Shown here: in pieces, positions 34,668 to 43,516 of the stretch
How the letters are laid out: every line of letters begins with the position of its first letter
How positions within the stretch are numbered: the stretch's first letter is position 1
DNA from: Anaerobacillus alkaliphilus
Lineage (GTDB): Bacteria; Bacillota; Bacilli; Bacillales; Anaerobacillaceae
Length of the DNA stretch: 64,000 nt
Direction of reading: 5' to 3'
NCBI RefSeq assembly: GCF_004116265.1
Contig: NZ_QOUX01000047.1
Span: 372,001-436,000, forward strand
Translations under genes and position numbers: made by a program
Notes under the pieces: generated by a model
Told to the model about the DNA's origin: nothing
The model's input: only the letters and a program-made list of their open reading frames with translations
Databases searched by the model: none

Positions 34668-34734
34668 TTTGAAGGAATGAATGAGTTGTGTAAGAGCCTT
34701 TTTCTATTTGAAGGAATGAATGAGTTGTGTAAGA
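34657..34734 (+). repeat. perfect 39-bp tandem duplication spanning a ribosome binding site and start codon
   Basis: Bases 34657-34695 and 34696-34734 are identical. Each copy holds GAAGGAATGAATGAGT, so the binding site and the start codon of the following gene are present twice. The first start (34681) opens a 12-codon frame that ends in a TGA at 34717-34719, one base before the second start at 34720. The unit is 13 codons long and recent, since no base differs. Confidence 0.9.
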
Positions 34735-35790
34735 ATAAAAGAAAAAATAACTGGAGGGAGAACTATTACTTTTGGTCCTAGAATTTTAAAAACAGGAATT
34801 GCGGTTACAGTAGCTTTATACATATGTTCCATTTTAAATTTAGATCCCCCTATCTTCGCAGGGGTGGCAGCTATCTTAGCCATTCAGCCTTCGATTTATC
34901 GAACTTGGAAACAGATGATTGACCAGATCATTACGAATACATTAGGAGCCACTTTATCACTTTTTTTCATCTATTTTTTTGGTGAAAATCCCATCACGAT
35001 TGGCTTTGTGATTATGTTAGTGATTTCCTTAAGCTTAAAGCTGAAAATGGAAAAAACGATACCGTTAACACTTGTGACCGTTTTAGCGATCATGAGCGCA
35101 GCGGGTAGCGAGGATTTATTTTTTACCTTAGAGCGATTTATTATCATTATGATTGGTACAGGTGCAGCAATGGTAGTCAACATTATCGTTTTGCCACCGA
35201 AGTACCAACAAAACTATTTTAAACAGGTACAGTCGACGTTTCAAAATATGTCGTTACTACTTAGGACTGCCATATCTAACGAGTTAACCGAGGTATCATT
35301 TAATGAGCATCACAAAAGTTTAAGCAAGGATATCCAAAAACTTGAAGAGCAATTTCAATTGTTCGAGGAAGAAAGAACAAAATTAGGGAAAACAAAACAA
35401 CTTAACGCAAGAGAAATCATTGTTTTTAAACAGATGCTTAAAGTACTTCAAGAAGGCGAACAAATCGTTGAGAATATTGAAGAACATTATTTTCAAAGTA
35501 CTACGGAAGAGGAAGACAATCTATTATTTGACAGTCATTTAGAGCTGTTAATGAAATATCATGAAAACTTATTATTAAAATATCAAGGAAAGATTAAACC
35601 AACTAGTTTAGAAAATGATGTACTTGAACAAAGTAACAATTTTTTCGAACAAGCATTAAGATTATATACCCAGGACAAGGGATCAAAACAGCGTTTAATG
35701 ATTATTGTGTCATCTATTATGGATTACACCTTTCACTTACAACGCCTAGATAAATTGATCCATCAATATTTAAAGGGAAAGGAAGAATGA
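34720..35790 (+). CDS. aromatic acid exporter/FUSC family membrane protein
   Basis: A 356-residue protein. The N-terminal 150 residues hold about six hydrophobic segments (KTGIAVTVALYICSIL, PIFAGVAAILAIQPS, GATLSLFFIYFFG, IGFVIMLVISLSL, PLTLVTVLAIMSAAG, FIIIMIGTGAAMVVNII), and the remainder is a cytoplasmic helical domain. This matches the aromatic acid exporter family (ArAE/DUF939, YqjA-like). The first residues (MSCVRIKEKITGG) come from the duplicated unit, so the native start could be later. A frameshifted lipoprotein gene overlaps its stop codon. Confidence 0.82.
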   Translation: MSCVRIKEKITGGRTITFGPRILKTGIAVTVALYICSILNLDPPIFAGVAAILAIQPSIYRTWKQMIDQIITNTLGATLSLFFIYFFGENPITIGFVIMLVISLSLKLKMEKTIPLTLVTVLAIMSAAGSEDLFFTLERFIIIMIGTGAAMVVNIIVLPPKYQQNYFKQVQSTFQNMSLLLRTAISNELTEVSFNEHHKSLSKDIQKLEEQFQLFEEERTKLGKTKQLNAREIIVFKQMLKVLQEGEQIVENIEEHYFQSTTEEEDNLLFDSHLELLMKYHENLLLKYQGKIKPTSLENDVLEQSNNFFEQALRLYTQDKGSKQRLMIIVSSIMDYTFHLQRLDKLIHQYLKGKEE

Positions 35791-35919
35791 TCAAAAGACT
35801 ATTCAGTATTTTTTTAGCTACAAGTTTGATAACGGGTTGCAGTAACAACTAGTGCCAAAAACAATTTTTATCCACTTGTTGAGAAAAATATGAAAGAAAT
35901 CTTAGCAACCATGCAATAA
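35787..35919 (+). pseudogene. decayed lipoprotein gene
   Basis: An ATG overlapping the previous stop (ATGA) has a good upstream purine-rich site and encodes a complete lipoprotein signal (MIKRLFSIFLATSLITGCSN, lipobox ITGC), but stops at TAG 35850-35852 after 21 residues. One frame over, the sequence continues as KNNFYPLVEKNMKEILATMQ to a TAA at 35917-35919. The most economical reading is a lipoprotein gene that has lost its middle by deletion and frameshift. A very short functional lipopeptide is the less likely alternative. Confidence 0.55.
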
Positions 35920-35920
35920 C

Positions 35921-35957
35921 AAAAACAACCTAGTTCAGCACGAACTAGGTTGTTTTT
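35921..35957. terminator. bidirectional terminator
   Basis: The stem AAAAACAACCTAGTTC/GAACTAGGTTGTTTTT lies between the decayed lipoprotein (+) and the YihY gene (-). Confidence 0.85.
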
Positions 35958-36782
35958 CTATTTCTTCATGAAACGAATGTTATAAAGTGTAGCATTAATC
36001 TCTCCGCCAACAACTAGAATGAGCCCACTTAAATAAAACCACAGCATGAGAATGATGACCCCACCAAGACTGCCGTATGTAGCTGTGTAATTGTTAAAAT
36101 TAGAAATATAAATCGAAAACCCGAACGAGATGAGTTGCCAACTAAGCGTAGCTAATAACGCCCCATAGATTACATCACGAAACCCCAATTTGCGATTTGG
36201 AGCCACCATGTAAAGAAGCATGAGTACAAACGTCATAATCACAACGCCAATAATCCAGCGAAGACGGTTTAAAGCAACAAGCATTTGATCTGGAATATTA
36301 AAAACATCGTGAATTCCAGTTAAAATTACATTACCAAATACCGGAAGAAGTAATGTCACAAAAAAGACAGTGACGACACCAAGCATTAAAATCATTGACA
36401 TTAGTCTAACCCGGACAAAAGAACGTGTTTCGTCAATATTGTGAGCGCGATTTAAAGCTCGGATTAAGGCATTAATACCATTTGATGCGGTCCATAAAGT
36501 AGCTAAGATACCAAAGGACAATAAGCCACCTTTAGGTTCTGCAATCACCTCTAGTACTGTCTCAGAAAATAAATCAGCTAATTCTGGTGGAGCATAATCA
36601 TGAACAAAATGATAAACTTGCTCAATATCTAAAGGTAAATAAGGCACAATTGCTAAAATAAAAATAAGAAGAGGAAATATCGACAACATAAAATAAAAAG
36701 CCAATGTTGCGGCCCAATCCTGAATTGGATCTTTTTTTACTTGCTCATAAAACTCTTTAACAAATACATGTTTTGTTTTCAA
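35958..36782 (-). CDS. YihY/BrkB family membrane protein
   Basis: A 274-residue integral membrane protein with about six helices. Family marks are DWAATLAFYFMLSIFPLLIF, SNGINALIRALNRAHN, LRWIIGVVIMTFVLMLLY and YGSLGGVIILMLWFYLSG. Older annotation as ribonuclease BN is wrong for this family; its activity is not established. The gene is divergent from the YugP gene across about 240 bases and ends at a shared terminator. Confidence 0.9.
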   Translation of the reverse strand: MKTKHVFVKEFYEQVKKDPIQDWAATLAFYFMLSIFPLLIFILAIVPYLPLDIEQVYHFVHDYAPPELADLFSETVLEVIAEPKGGLLSFGILATLWTASNGINALIRALNRAHNIDETRSFVRVRLMSMILMLGVVTVFFVTLLLPVFGNVILTGIHDVFNIPDQMLVALNRLRWIIGVVIMTFVLMLLYMVAPNRKLGFRDVIYGALLATLSWQLISFGFSIYISNFNNYTATYGSLGGVIILMLWFYLSGLILVVGGEINATLYNIRFMKK

Positions 36783-37021
36783 AAGAACACCACCTTACAT
36801 CTACTACTGATTAGTAAATGCCCATTTTTGTCTGTTATTAAACAAATATATCCTATCGCTATATTCTACAAAAAGCATCCAATGACCTTTTTCTTTCTGG
36901 TATACCAGAATAATTCCAAAAAAATAAATGTACTCTACTTATTAGGACTCATGTTTTGTTCATATTCAGTTCACAATTGTATTTTATAATAAAAAAATCT
37001 TAGATACGGAGGTACTTTCCT

Positions 37022-37702
37022 ATGTTTTTTCATCCAATGGATTTTCTTATATTTATAGCATTAGGACTTGCGTTATGGGCACAAACAAAGGTAAAAGGAA
37101 ATTTTCAGAAGTGGTCTAGAGTAAGGGCTTCCTCAGGTTTGTCAGGAGCACAAGTGGCCAGGCAAATTCTAGATCAGGAAGGTCTTTCCCATGTCAGAGT
37201 AGAATATTCAAAAGGTGGCGACCTTTCTGATCATTATGACCCTACTGCAAAAGTAATCCGATTGTCGGAACCTGTATACCGTGGAAACTCGCTATCTTCA
37301 CTTGCTGTGGCAGCTCATGAAGTTGGGCATGCCATCCAAGATGAGCATAGGTATTCCATGCTTGTCTTACGTCACCGTCTTTTTCCGTTAGCGAACATTG
37401 GTTCACAGCTAGCTCCGATGTTGTTCCTAGGAGGATTTTTACTAGGAATTACAAACCTAATTGGCGTTGGAATTGCTTTATTTTCAGCTGCAGTTCTATT
37501 CCAAGTTGTTACACTCCCAGTAGAATTTGATGCAAGTAAACGGGCGAAAGATAAACTACTTGAACTAGGAATGATTAAGAACAGCGAAGAAAAGGGTGTT
37601 AGTAAGGTATTAAATGCAGCAGCTCTAACTTATGTAGCAAGTACAATGATGGCGGTGTTACAACTTATTAAATTTATTATGATCTTTAGAAACAGACGCT
37701 AA
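37022..37702 (+). CDS. YugP-type zinc metallopeptidase, membrane bound
   Basis: A 226-residue protein with a first helix (about 7-20), the zinc motif HEVGH at residues 99-103 with downstream EHRYSMLVLR, and hydrophobic segments at about 122-162 and 200-220. The GGDLSDHYDPTAKVIRLSE stretch is typical of the YugP/DUF2268-like neutral zinc metallopeptidases. The enzyme should act at the membrane; its substrate is unknown. GGAGG precedes ATG 37022. A terminator follows. Confidence 0.9.
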   Translation: MFFHPMDFLIFIALGLALWAQTKVKGNFQKWSRVRASSGLSGAQVARQILDQEGLSHVRVEYSKGGDLSDHYDPTAKVIRLSEPVYRGNSLSSLAVAAHEVGHAIQDEHRYSMLVLRHRLFPLANIGSQLAPMLFLGGFLLGITNLIGVGIALFSAAVLFQVVTLPVEFDASKRAKDKLLELGMIKNSEEKGVSKVLNAAALTYVASTMMAVLQLIKFIMIFRNRR

Positions 37703-37742
37703 AAATTTTACTTAAAAATAAAAGATCCGAAATAGTAGTGAG

Positions 37743-37775
37743 AAAGGCTTCGTTTTGCTTGAACAAAGCCTTTTT
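37743..37775 (+). terminator. terminator after the YugP gene
   Basis: The stem AAAGGCTTCGT/ACAAAGCCTTT, with one mismatch, is followed by TTTTTAGG. Confidence 0.65.
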
Positions 37776-37800
37776 AGGTAGTTTTAAGGAAGGAGTGAGC

Positions 37801-37878
37801 TTGGTTTCTATAGGGGCTTACTAACCGGGGTTCTATTAAGGCGGATACTTAAAATTTATTCTTCCATCATTACTTGGT
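37801..37878 (+). other. in-frame upstream region of YjiH with two TAA codons
   Basis: TTG 37801 follows a good binding site (AAGGAAGGAGTGAGC) and is in frame with the YjiH coding sequence, but TAA codons at 37822-37824 and 37837-37839 interrupt it. After the second stop the frame encodes GYLKFILPSLLG, which reads as the natural first half of the first membrane helix. The gene's original start has probably been damaged, or translation starts elsewhere. Confidence 0.5.
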
Positions 37879-39165
37879 TTGCTTTTATTTTTAGTTCCCG
37901 TGTCCTACGGAGAGAGTATTACTATTCCGGTAGCTTTTTTAGCGAAGCAACTAAATTCAGTTTTAGTTGATGCCATCCCGACAATCACTGTATTAATTCT
38001 TGCTTTTTCAGTGATTGGTTCGTTTATCGCGATTGTAGTTAAACCCGAGTTCATCTTAAAAAACGGCTTTTTAAATAAACTATTAAATGTTTCAATCTTT
38101 TGGTTAGTTGCTCGTCTGCTTGGGTTTATTTTTGCAGTGATCACCGTATACAGCTTGGGGCCGGAAATGATTTGGTCTGAGTATACTGGTGGATTATTAA
38201 TGTATGATTTAATGCCCATCCTTCTGACGACATTTTTATTTGCTGGATTATTCTTGCCGCTACTATTAAACTTTGGGTTACTTGAGTTTATTGGAGCATT
38301 ATTAATAAAAATCATGAGACCCTTATTTACACTACCAGGAAGATCATCGTTAGACTGCTTAGCATCTTGGGTAGGGGACGGTACCATCGGTGTTTTATTA
38401 ACAACGAAGCAATATGAAGAAGGATATTATACAAAACGTGAAGCGGCTGTAGTTGCCACAACGTTTTCAGTCGTATCTATTACATTTACGATTGTTATAC
38501 TTGAGTATCTAAATTTAGGGCATTATTTTGGGGAATATTACTTTACAATTATTTTAGCAGGTCTAGTGGCAGCAATTATCATGCCACGAATTCCACCATT
38601 ATCTAGAAAAGCCAATACTGGTTATGAAGAAGCAGAACTAAAGGTTGAAAGCGTAATTCCAAAAGATATCTCTATGGCAAAGTGGGGCTTAAATCAAGCC
38701 GTTACAAAAGCAAAGAAAAATTCTGGACCATCTTCTGTTCTAAAAGAGGGTTTCCAGAATGTTATCGATATGTGGGTAGGTGTATTACCGATCGTTATGG
38801 CAATCGGAACAGTGGCTTTAGTGATTGCGGAGCATACACCTGTATTTGCAATTTTAGGTAAGCCATTTGAACCAATCTTAATGTTCCTTCAAGTGCCAGA
38901 AGCTTCAGCTGCTGCACAAACAATGGTAGTTGGATTTGCAGATATGTTTTTACCAGCTGTTATTGGTAGCGGAATTGAAAGCGAAATGACAAGATTTATC
39001 ATTGCCTGTGTATCTGTTACACAACTTGTCTATATGTCAGAAATGGGTGGATTACTATTAGGTTCTAAGCTACCTGTAAAATTTAGAGACTTAGTTTTCA
39101 TCTTTTTATTACGTACAATTATTACGTTACCAATCGTAGTTGGTGTCGCTCACATTATTTTTTAG
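37879..39165 (+). CDS. YjiH family membrane protein (nucleoside-recognition Gate domain)
   Basis: A 428-residue protein with about ten hydrophobic segments. The Gate-type motifs are SWVGDGTIGVLLTTKQYEEG and MWVGVLPIVMAIGTVALVI, with MLVVGF-like MVVGFADMFLPAVIGSG near the end. Such proteins are membrane permeases of uncertain substrate. The TTG at 37879 is the first possible start without an in-frame stop, but it has no binding site and cuts into the first helix, so this start is doubtful. The GNAT and MenC-like genes follow at 10 and 3 bases, so all three form one operon. Confidence 0.75.
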   Translation: MLLFLVPVSYGESITIPVAFLAKQLNSVLVDAIPTITVLILAFSVIGSFIAIVVKPEFILKNGFLNKLLNVSIFWLVARLLGFIFAVITVYSLGPEMIWSEYTGGLLMYDLMPILLTTFLFAGLFLPLLLNFGLLEFIGALLIKIMRPLFTLPGRSSLDCLASWVGDGTIGVLLTTKQYEEGYYTKREAAVVATTFSVVSITFTIVILEYLNLGHYFGEYYFTIILAGLVAAIIMPRIPPLSRKANTGYEEAELKVESVIPKDISMAKWGLNQAVTKAKKNSGPSSVLKEGFQNVIDMWVGVLPIVMAIGTVALVIAEHTPVFAILGKPFEPILMFLQVPEASAAAQTMVVGFADMFLPAVIGSGIESEMTRFIIACVSVTQLVYMSEMGGLLLGSKLPVKFRDLVFIFLLRTIITLPIVVGVAHIIF

Positions 39166-39175
39166 GAGGTTCGTT

Positions 39176-39928
39176 TTGAAATCATTAGTCATTCGAAACC
39201 TTGTAACAATTGCAGATTTAGAAGTTGTTCGTAAACTAGAAGCACTTATTTGGAGTTTGGAAGATTCTGTACCCGTCAATCAAACTGTAGCTGCTGTAAA
39301 AAATGGAGGCCTCGTCATCGGGGCCTTTCTTACCGATAAACTTGTAGGCTTTCAATATAGTTTTCCAGGATATGACGGGGAAAAAATTTATTTGTGTTCA
39401 CATAGTTTAGGTATTCACCCAGATTTTCAAAAAATGGGAATTGGTGAAAAACTTAAACTTGCTCAGAAAACTGTGGCGATTGAAAAGGGATATGATTTAA
39501 TAACCTGGACCTACGATCCGTTGGAAACAGTGAATGGGTATTTAAATTTACATAAGTTAGGAGCAGTATGCTCGACTTATTTAGAAAATGCCTACGGTGA
39601 GATGGACGATAACCTAAATGCCGGCATCCCGACAGATCGTTTTTTAGTAGAGTGGAAAATTAAGGAACAGCGAGAGGTTGCCGGAAGTTATCAGCCTGCA
39701 CCGAAAATCTCAACTCTAGAACACATCCAACATGATGACGTTCTTTTCGTGCCCGTGCCAGGGAATTTCCAAGAATTAAAAAGAGATCATTTTTCACATG
39801 CACAAAAGTGGCGCGCACGTACACGTGAGATTTTTACTTATTATTTCAGACTTGGATATAGTGTTGTTGACTTAATCAAAGATCATGACGTCGATCGGCA
39901 GTATCTTTATGTTCTAAAAAAGGGGTAG
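39176..39928 (+). CDS. GNAT family N-acyltransferase adjacent to MenC
   Basis: About 250 residues from TTG 39176 (AGGAGG five to six bases upstream). The acyl-CoA site is HSLGIHPDFQKMGIGEKLKL, the usual R/Q-x-x-G-x-G/A type loop, and AGIPTDRFLVEWKI lies near the C-terminus. Proteins of this kind are regularly encoded beside MenC-like N-succinylamino acid racemases. In Geobacillus kaustophilus such a GNAT enzyme succinylates D-amino acids. The same role is plausible here. The MenC gene starts three bases after its stop. Confidence 0.8.
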   Translation: MKSLVIRNLVTIADLEVVRKLEALIWSLEDSVPVNQTVAAVKNGGLVIGAFLTDKLVGFQYSFPGYDGEKIYLCSHSLGIHPDFQKMGIGEKLKLAQKTVAIEKGYDLITWTYDPLETVNGYLNLHKLGAVCSTYLENAYGEMDDNLNAGIPTDRFLVEWKIKEQREVAGSYQPAPKISTLEHIQHDDVLFVPVPGNFQELKRDHFSHAQKWRARTREIFTYYFRLGYSVVDLIKDHDVDRQYLYVLKKG

Positions 39929-39931
39929 ATC

Positions 39932-41038
39932 ATGGATATTAAGAGTATTGTATTACGACAGGTGAAGATGGATTTGTTACACCCGTTTACCACTAGTGTT
40001 GGAACGGAATATGATAAAGACTTTATATTAGTCGAAGTATTATCAAAGAGCGGTTTGTCAGGCTGGGGAGAGTCGGTGTCGATCGTAGAGCCAATTTATA
40101 ACGAAGAAACAGTTCAAACTAATTGGCATATCATGAGTGACTTTTTAATCCCGATGCTAATGAAAGCTTCAATTCAACACCCTGACGACGTTTCTGATTT
40201 ATTTCGACCGATACGCCGAAACTTTAATGCGAAAGCAGCTCTAGAGTGTGCCATCTGGGATCTTTATGCAAAAGAAAATAGTCTTACATTAGCAAAAGCG
40301 CTTGGAGGAGTAAAGCAACAGATCGAGGTTGGCGTTAGTGTTGGGATTAAGAATTCAGTAGACGAGTTGCTACGCCAAGTGGAAGGGTATGTGAACGAGG
40401 GCTACAAACGAATTAAGGTGAAAATTAAGCCTGAGTGGGATCTAGAGATTGTAAAAGCGATTCGAAGAGAATTTCCTCAGGTCCCGCTTATGGCTGATGC
40501 AAATTGTGCCTACACAATCGAGGACATTCCACATCTTCAGCAACTAGACGAGTTTGGTTTAACGATGATTGAACAGCCTTTAGACAGCGATGACATTATT
40601 GATCACGCCAAGCTACAAAAGGAATTGCAAACACCGATTTGCTTAGATGAAAGCATTCATACCGTAGAAGATGCAAGGAAAGCCATTGAGCTAGGCAGCT
40701 GCAAGATTATCAATTTGAAAATTGGTCGTGTTGGCGGCTTAACGGAGACGAAGAAAATTCATGATCTATGTGAAAGCCGTGGAATTCCTGTCTGGTGCGG
40801 TGGGATGCTAGAAGCTGGCATTGGTCGTGCCCACAATATTGCGATTACATCGCTAGCTAATTTCACTTTGCCAGGTGACACAGCACCATCTTCACACTAT
40901 TGGAAAAAAGATATTATTACACCTGAAGTAAAGATGAAAGATGGTTATATTGAGTTTCCTAAGGGTGATGGGATCGGTTATGAACCGAATATGAAGCTGA
41001 TCGATGAGCTTACAGTGGTTAGCAGAACATTTTCGTAA
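39932..41038 (+). CDS. menC: o-succinylbenzoate synthase / N-succinylamino acid racemase
   Basis: A 368-residue enolase-superfamily enzyme. The two catalytic lysines (Lys164 in the KVKIKPEWD segment and Lys263 in NLKIGRVGG) and the metal ligands Asp189 (MADANCAY), Glu214 (MIEQPLD) and Asp239 (CLDES) are present. OSBS dehydrates SHCHC to o-succinylbenzoate in menaquinone synthesis; the Bacillus-type NSAR/OSBS branch also racemises N-succinylamino acids. There are no other men genes here, and the GNAT neighbour supports the racemase role. Which activity matters in vivo cannot be decided from sequence. Confidence 0.9.
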   Translation: MDIKSIVLRQVKMDLLHPFTTSVGTEYDKDFILVEVLSKSGLSGWGESVSIVEPIYNEETVQTNWHIMSDFLIPMLMKASIQHPDDVSDLFRPIRRNFNAKAALECAIWDLYAKENSLTLAKALGGVKQQIEVGVSVGIKNSVDELLRQVEGYVNEGYKRIKVKIKPEWDLEIVKAIRREFPQVPLMADANCAYTIEDIPHLQQLDEFGLTMIEQPLDSDDIIDHAKLQKELQTPICLDESIHTVEDARKAIELGSCKIINLKIGRVGGLTETKKIHDLCESRGIPVWCGGMLEAGIGRAHNIAITSLANFTLPGDTAPSSHYWKKDIITPEVKMKDGYIEFPKGDGIGYEPNMKLIDELTVVSRTFS

Positions 41039-41042
41039 ATCA

Positions 41043-41077
41043 ATACAAGAGTGCCCTTAATTAGGACACTCTTGTAT
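41043..41077. terminator. terminator-like hairpin between convergent genes
   Basis: The stem ATACAAGAGTG/CACTCTTGTAT, with further CC/GG pairing, lies between menC (+) and the subtilase gene (-). The T-run is weak. Confidence 0.55.
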
Positions 41078-41080
41078 ATA

Positions 41081-43477
41081 TTAGTTCACATTTAGCGTTC
41101 CACCAATAATCTCTTGTTCGCGATTACCCTTTTTCACATAAGCAATCACTTGGTAACGACCTGGTGCTAAAGCTTCTTCATTTACAGTCATATCCCAAAC
41201 AATTCCATAGGTTCCCGCAGTTAAATTCGTACCACTCGGGATTACTCTTAATAATTCACCTGTAGCTTCACTACGAATACGAACATCAAATACATCTGCA
41301 CCAAAAGGTAAGCTCACGTTTCCAACAACATTTCCGCCAGAAATTCCAATACTTTGCCATGTTGCTAAGTTGACGTTATTTGGTATTTGAACAAAAACAA
41401 TTGTCGGCACCTCAACCTTTTGATTACCATAAGTTAAAATAAATGTTCCTTCATAGAAGCCAGGATCTAATTTCCTCGTGTCAACCTGTACGTTAAAGTT
41501 TAGTTCTTGTGTTCTACCAGGTTGGATCTGTAAGTTCTTACTAGTCGTTACTTTAATTCCTTCATGACCAGTAAAATCAATCGCTAATCTTTTACGCTCA
41601 TTAGATACATTGTGAATAGTAAAGCTTTGGCTTCTTACCTCACGTTCATCCATGTTTGTAAAAATCCCAAATGAATGGCTTCCAGGTGTAACTAAAATTT
41701 CTGTGTTAATTGCATCAAGAACGCGGATACTTCCCGCACCTTGGCTATTGTGAGGGTAGAGGTTACCATCAGCATCAAAAAGGTTTTCAGCCGTGTTCAT
41801 TAAAGCAGCCTTAACGAAATCAACACTCCAATCAGGATGTGCTTCTAAAATCAGTGCCGCAGCACCTGCCACGTGTGGCGCAGCCATACTTGTTCCTTGT
41901 AGTGAAGCATAACCATGAGTATGTGGGCCAGAAGCATGATGAAGTGGAACTGTACTATTAATTGCTACTCCTGGTGCAGAAACATCGGGCTTAATCATCC
42001 AAGTACCCATAACAGGTCCACGAGATGAGAAGTTCGCCATTGTTTCTCCAACTTCCTTTACGAACTCGATATCAAACGAGATCATATTGTTGCCAGCTTC
42101 TAGTTCAGCTTGCAACTTTTGACCATCTTCTTGAGAAGTCATAATCATTGGAATTGGTGTTCCTGGGATTTCAGGTTGTACACCAGGTTGATTATTAAAG
42201 ATTACAGCACCTATAGCACCATGAGCTTTTGCGTTTTCTGCTTTAACTTGGAATGCATAGTCGCCACGTTGCATTAATGCAATTTTTCCTTCTAAATCTT
42301 TCCCTGCAAAGTCAGCAGCAGTCCCCGCAAGACCAACCCAAACAAATTCAAATTCACCATCAGTTAAAGCCAATAGTTCGTCTTCAGATGGGTAACCCAT
42401 TACCGCTGAACTTGGGTAATCAACACCTTCAGATGTAAAAATACCAGCACTATATAAATTATATGGTAGCATCGTTGCCCCTACAGAAATCGCCTGACGA
42501 GAAGTGCCAGGTGAACCAACTGTCCAATCATTTGGACCGCTGTTTCCGTTTGATGTAACTGCAACTACACCATCAGCCATCGCACGGTCTAATGCTATAC
42601 TTGTAGCAAAATCAGGGTTATTAGAAGTATTTCCTAAAGAAAGATTCATCACGTCAGCACCGTCTAGAACTGCACGCTCAATACCAGCAATTACATTTTG
42701 AGTCGTCCCACTACCACCAGGGCCCAATACACGATATGCTAGTAATGTTGCGTCTGGAGCAACACCTTTAATCTCACCGTTCGCCGCAACTGTACCAGCT
42801 ACGTGTGTTCCGTGGTTTGTTCTACGGCTTAAAAGACCTGTGATCGTTTCTTGTGGATCAGCATCGTTATTAACGAAGTCCCAACCTTTATATTCACCAA
42901 ACGCATGAGCTAAATCAGGGTGAGTGTAGTCAACACCTGTATCAATAATCGCCACTGTAACACCTTTACCAGTGAAACCAGCTTCCCACGCATCATTAGC
43001 GCCAATAAACGGAGCACTGTCCATCATCATTGGGCTAACTGTTTCAAAATCTACATCAAATGATGAAACTTGATACTCAACATTTTCATACACAGCTTTT
43101 ACCCCAGCAATCGATAAAAGATGGTGTAATTCATTCTCAGCAATCTCTAAAGAGAAACCTGAGAAAACATAGTCATATTCTTGACCGACTGTTACGTTTG
43201 CTACTTTTGAAATCTCAGCAATGATTACTTGACGTTCTGCTTCTAATAATTCAGCAGATTGAAAGTTTCCGTTATGCTTTGCTTCAAGAATTGACTCTTC
43301 TTCTAATTCAACGATAACAGTAATGAGATCGGCCGATGTTGGATCTACATCTAAATACACATTCGGTTGAGAGGACTCCTCAATACTGACAGCTCCTCCT
43401 AATCCAGCAAAACTTGAGAAAACTAGTGAAAAAATTAGTAGATACATAAAAAACAGCTTTGAATTTCTTTTTGACAT
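41081..43477 (-). CDS. secreted S8 serine protease with PA domain (Vpr-like subtilase)
   Basis: About 798 residues. A Sec signal (LFFMYLLIFSLVFSSFAG) is followed by an I9 inhibitor propeptide (LITVIVELEEESILEAK) and the S8 domain with catalytic Asp179 (VAIIDTGVDYTHPDL), His222 (NHGTHVAGTVAANG) and serine in GTSMAAPHVAGAAAL. A protease-associated domain is inserted between His and Ser (GKIALMQRGDYAFQVKAENA). A C-terminal region of about 190 residues has beta-sandwich folds. The ATG at 43477 has GAGAGGAG eight bases upstream; the longer frame is unlikely. It degrades extracellular proteins. Single gene with its own promoter. Confidence 0.92.
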   Translation of the reverse strand: MSKRNSKLFFMYLLIFSLVFSSFAGLGGAVSIEESSQPNVYLDVDPTSADLITVIVELEEESILEAKHNGNFQSAELLEAERQVIIAEISKVANVTVGQEYDYVFSGFSLEIAENELHHLLSIAGVKAVYENVEYQVSSFDVDFETVSPMMMDSAPFIGANDAWEAGFTGKGVTVAIIDTGVDYTHPDLAHAFGEYKGWDFVNNDADPQETITGLLSRRTNHGTHVAGTVAANGEIKGVAPDATLLAYRVLGPGGSGTTQNVIAGIERAVLDGADVMNLSLGNTSNNPDFATSIALDRAMADGVVAVTSNGNSGPNDWTVGSPGTSRQAISVGATMLPYNLYSAGIFTSEGVDYPSSAVMGYPSEDELLALTDGEFEFVWVGLAGTAADFAGKDLEGKIALMQRGDYAFQVKAENAKAHGAIGAVIFNNQPGVQPEIPGTPIPMIMTSQEDGQKLQAELEAGNNMISFDIEFVKEVGETMANFSSRGPVMGTWMIKPDVSAPGVAINSTVPLHHASGPHTHGYASLQGTSMAAPHVAGAAALILEAHPDWSVDFVKAALMNTAENLFDADGNLYPHNSQGAGSIRVLDAINTEILVTPGSHSFGIFTNMDEREVRSQSFTIHNVSNERKRLAIDFTGHEGIKVTTSKNLQIQPGRTQELNFNVQVDTRKLDPGFYEGTFILTYGNQKVEVPTIVFVQIPNNVNLATWQSIGISGGNVVGNVSLPFGADVFDVRIRSEATGELLRVIPSGTNLTAGTYGIVWDMTVNEEALAPGRYQVIAYVKKGNREQEIIGGTLNVN

Positions 43478-43516
43478 ATACACATCTCCTCTCAAATTTG
43501 GTAATACGAAAAACAA

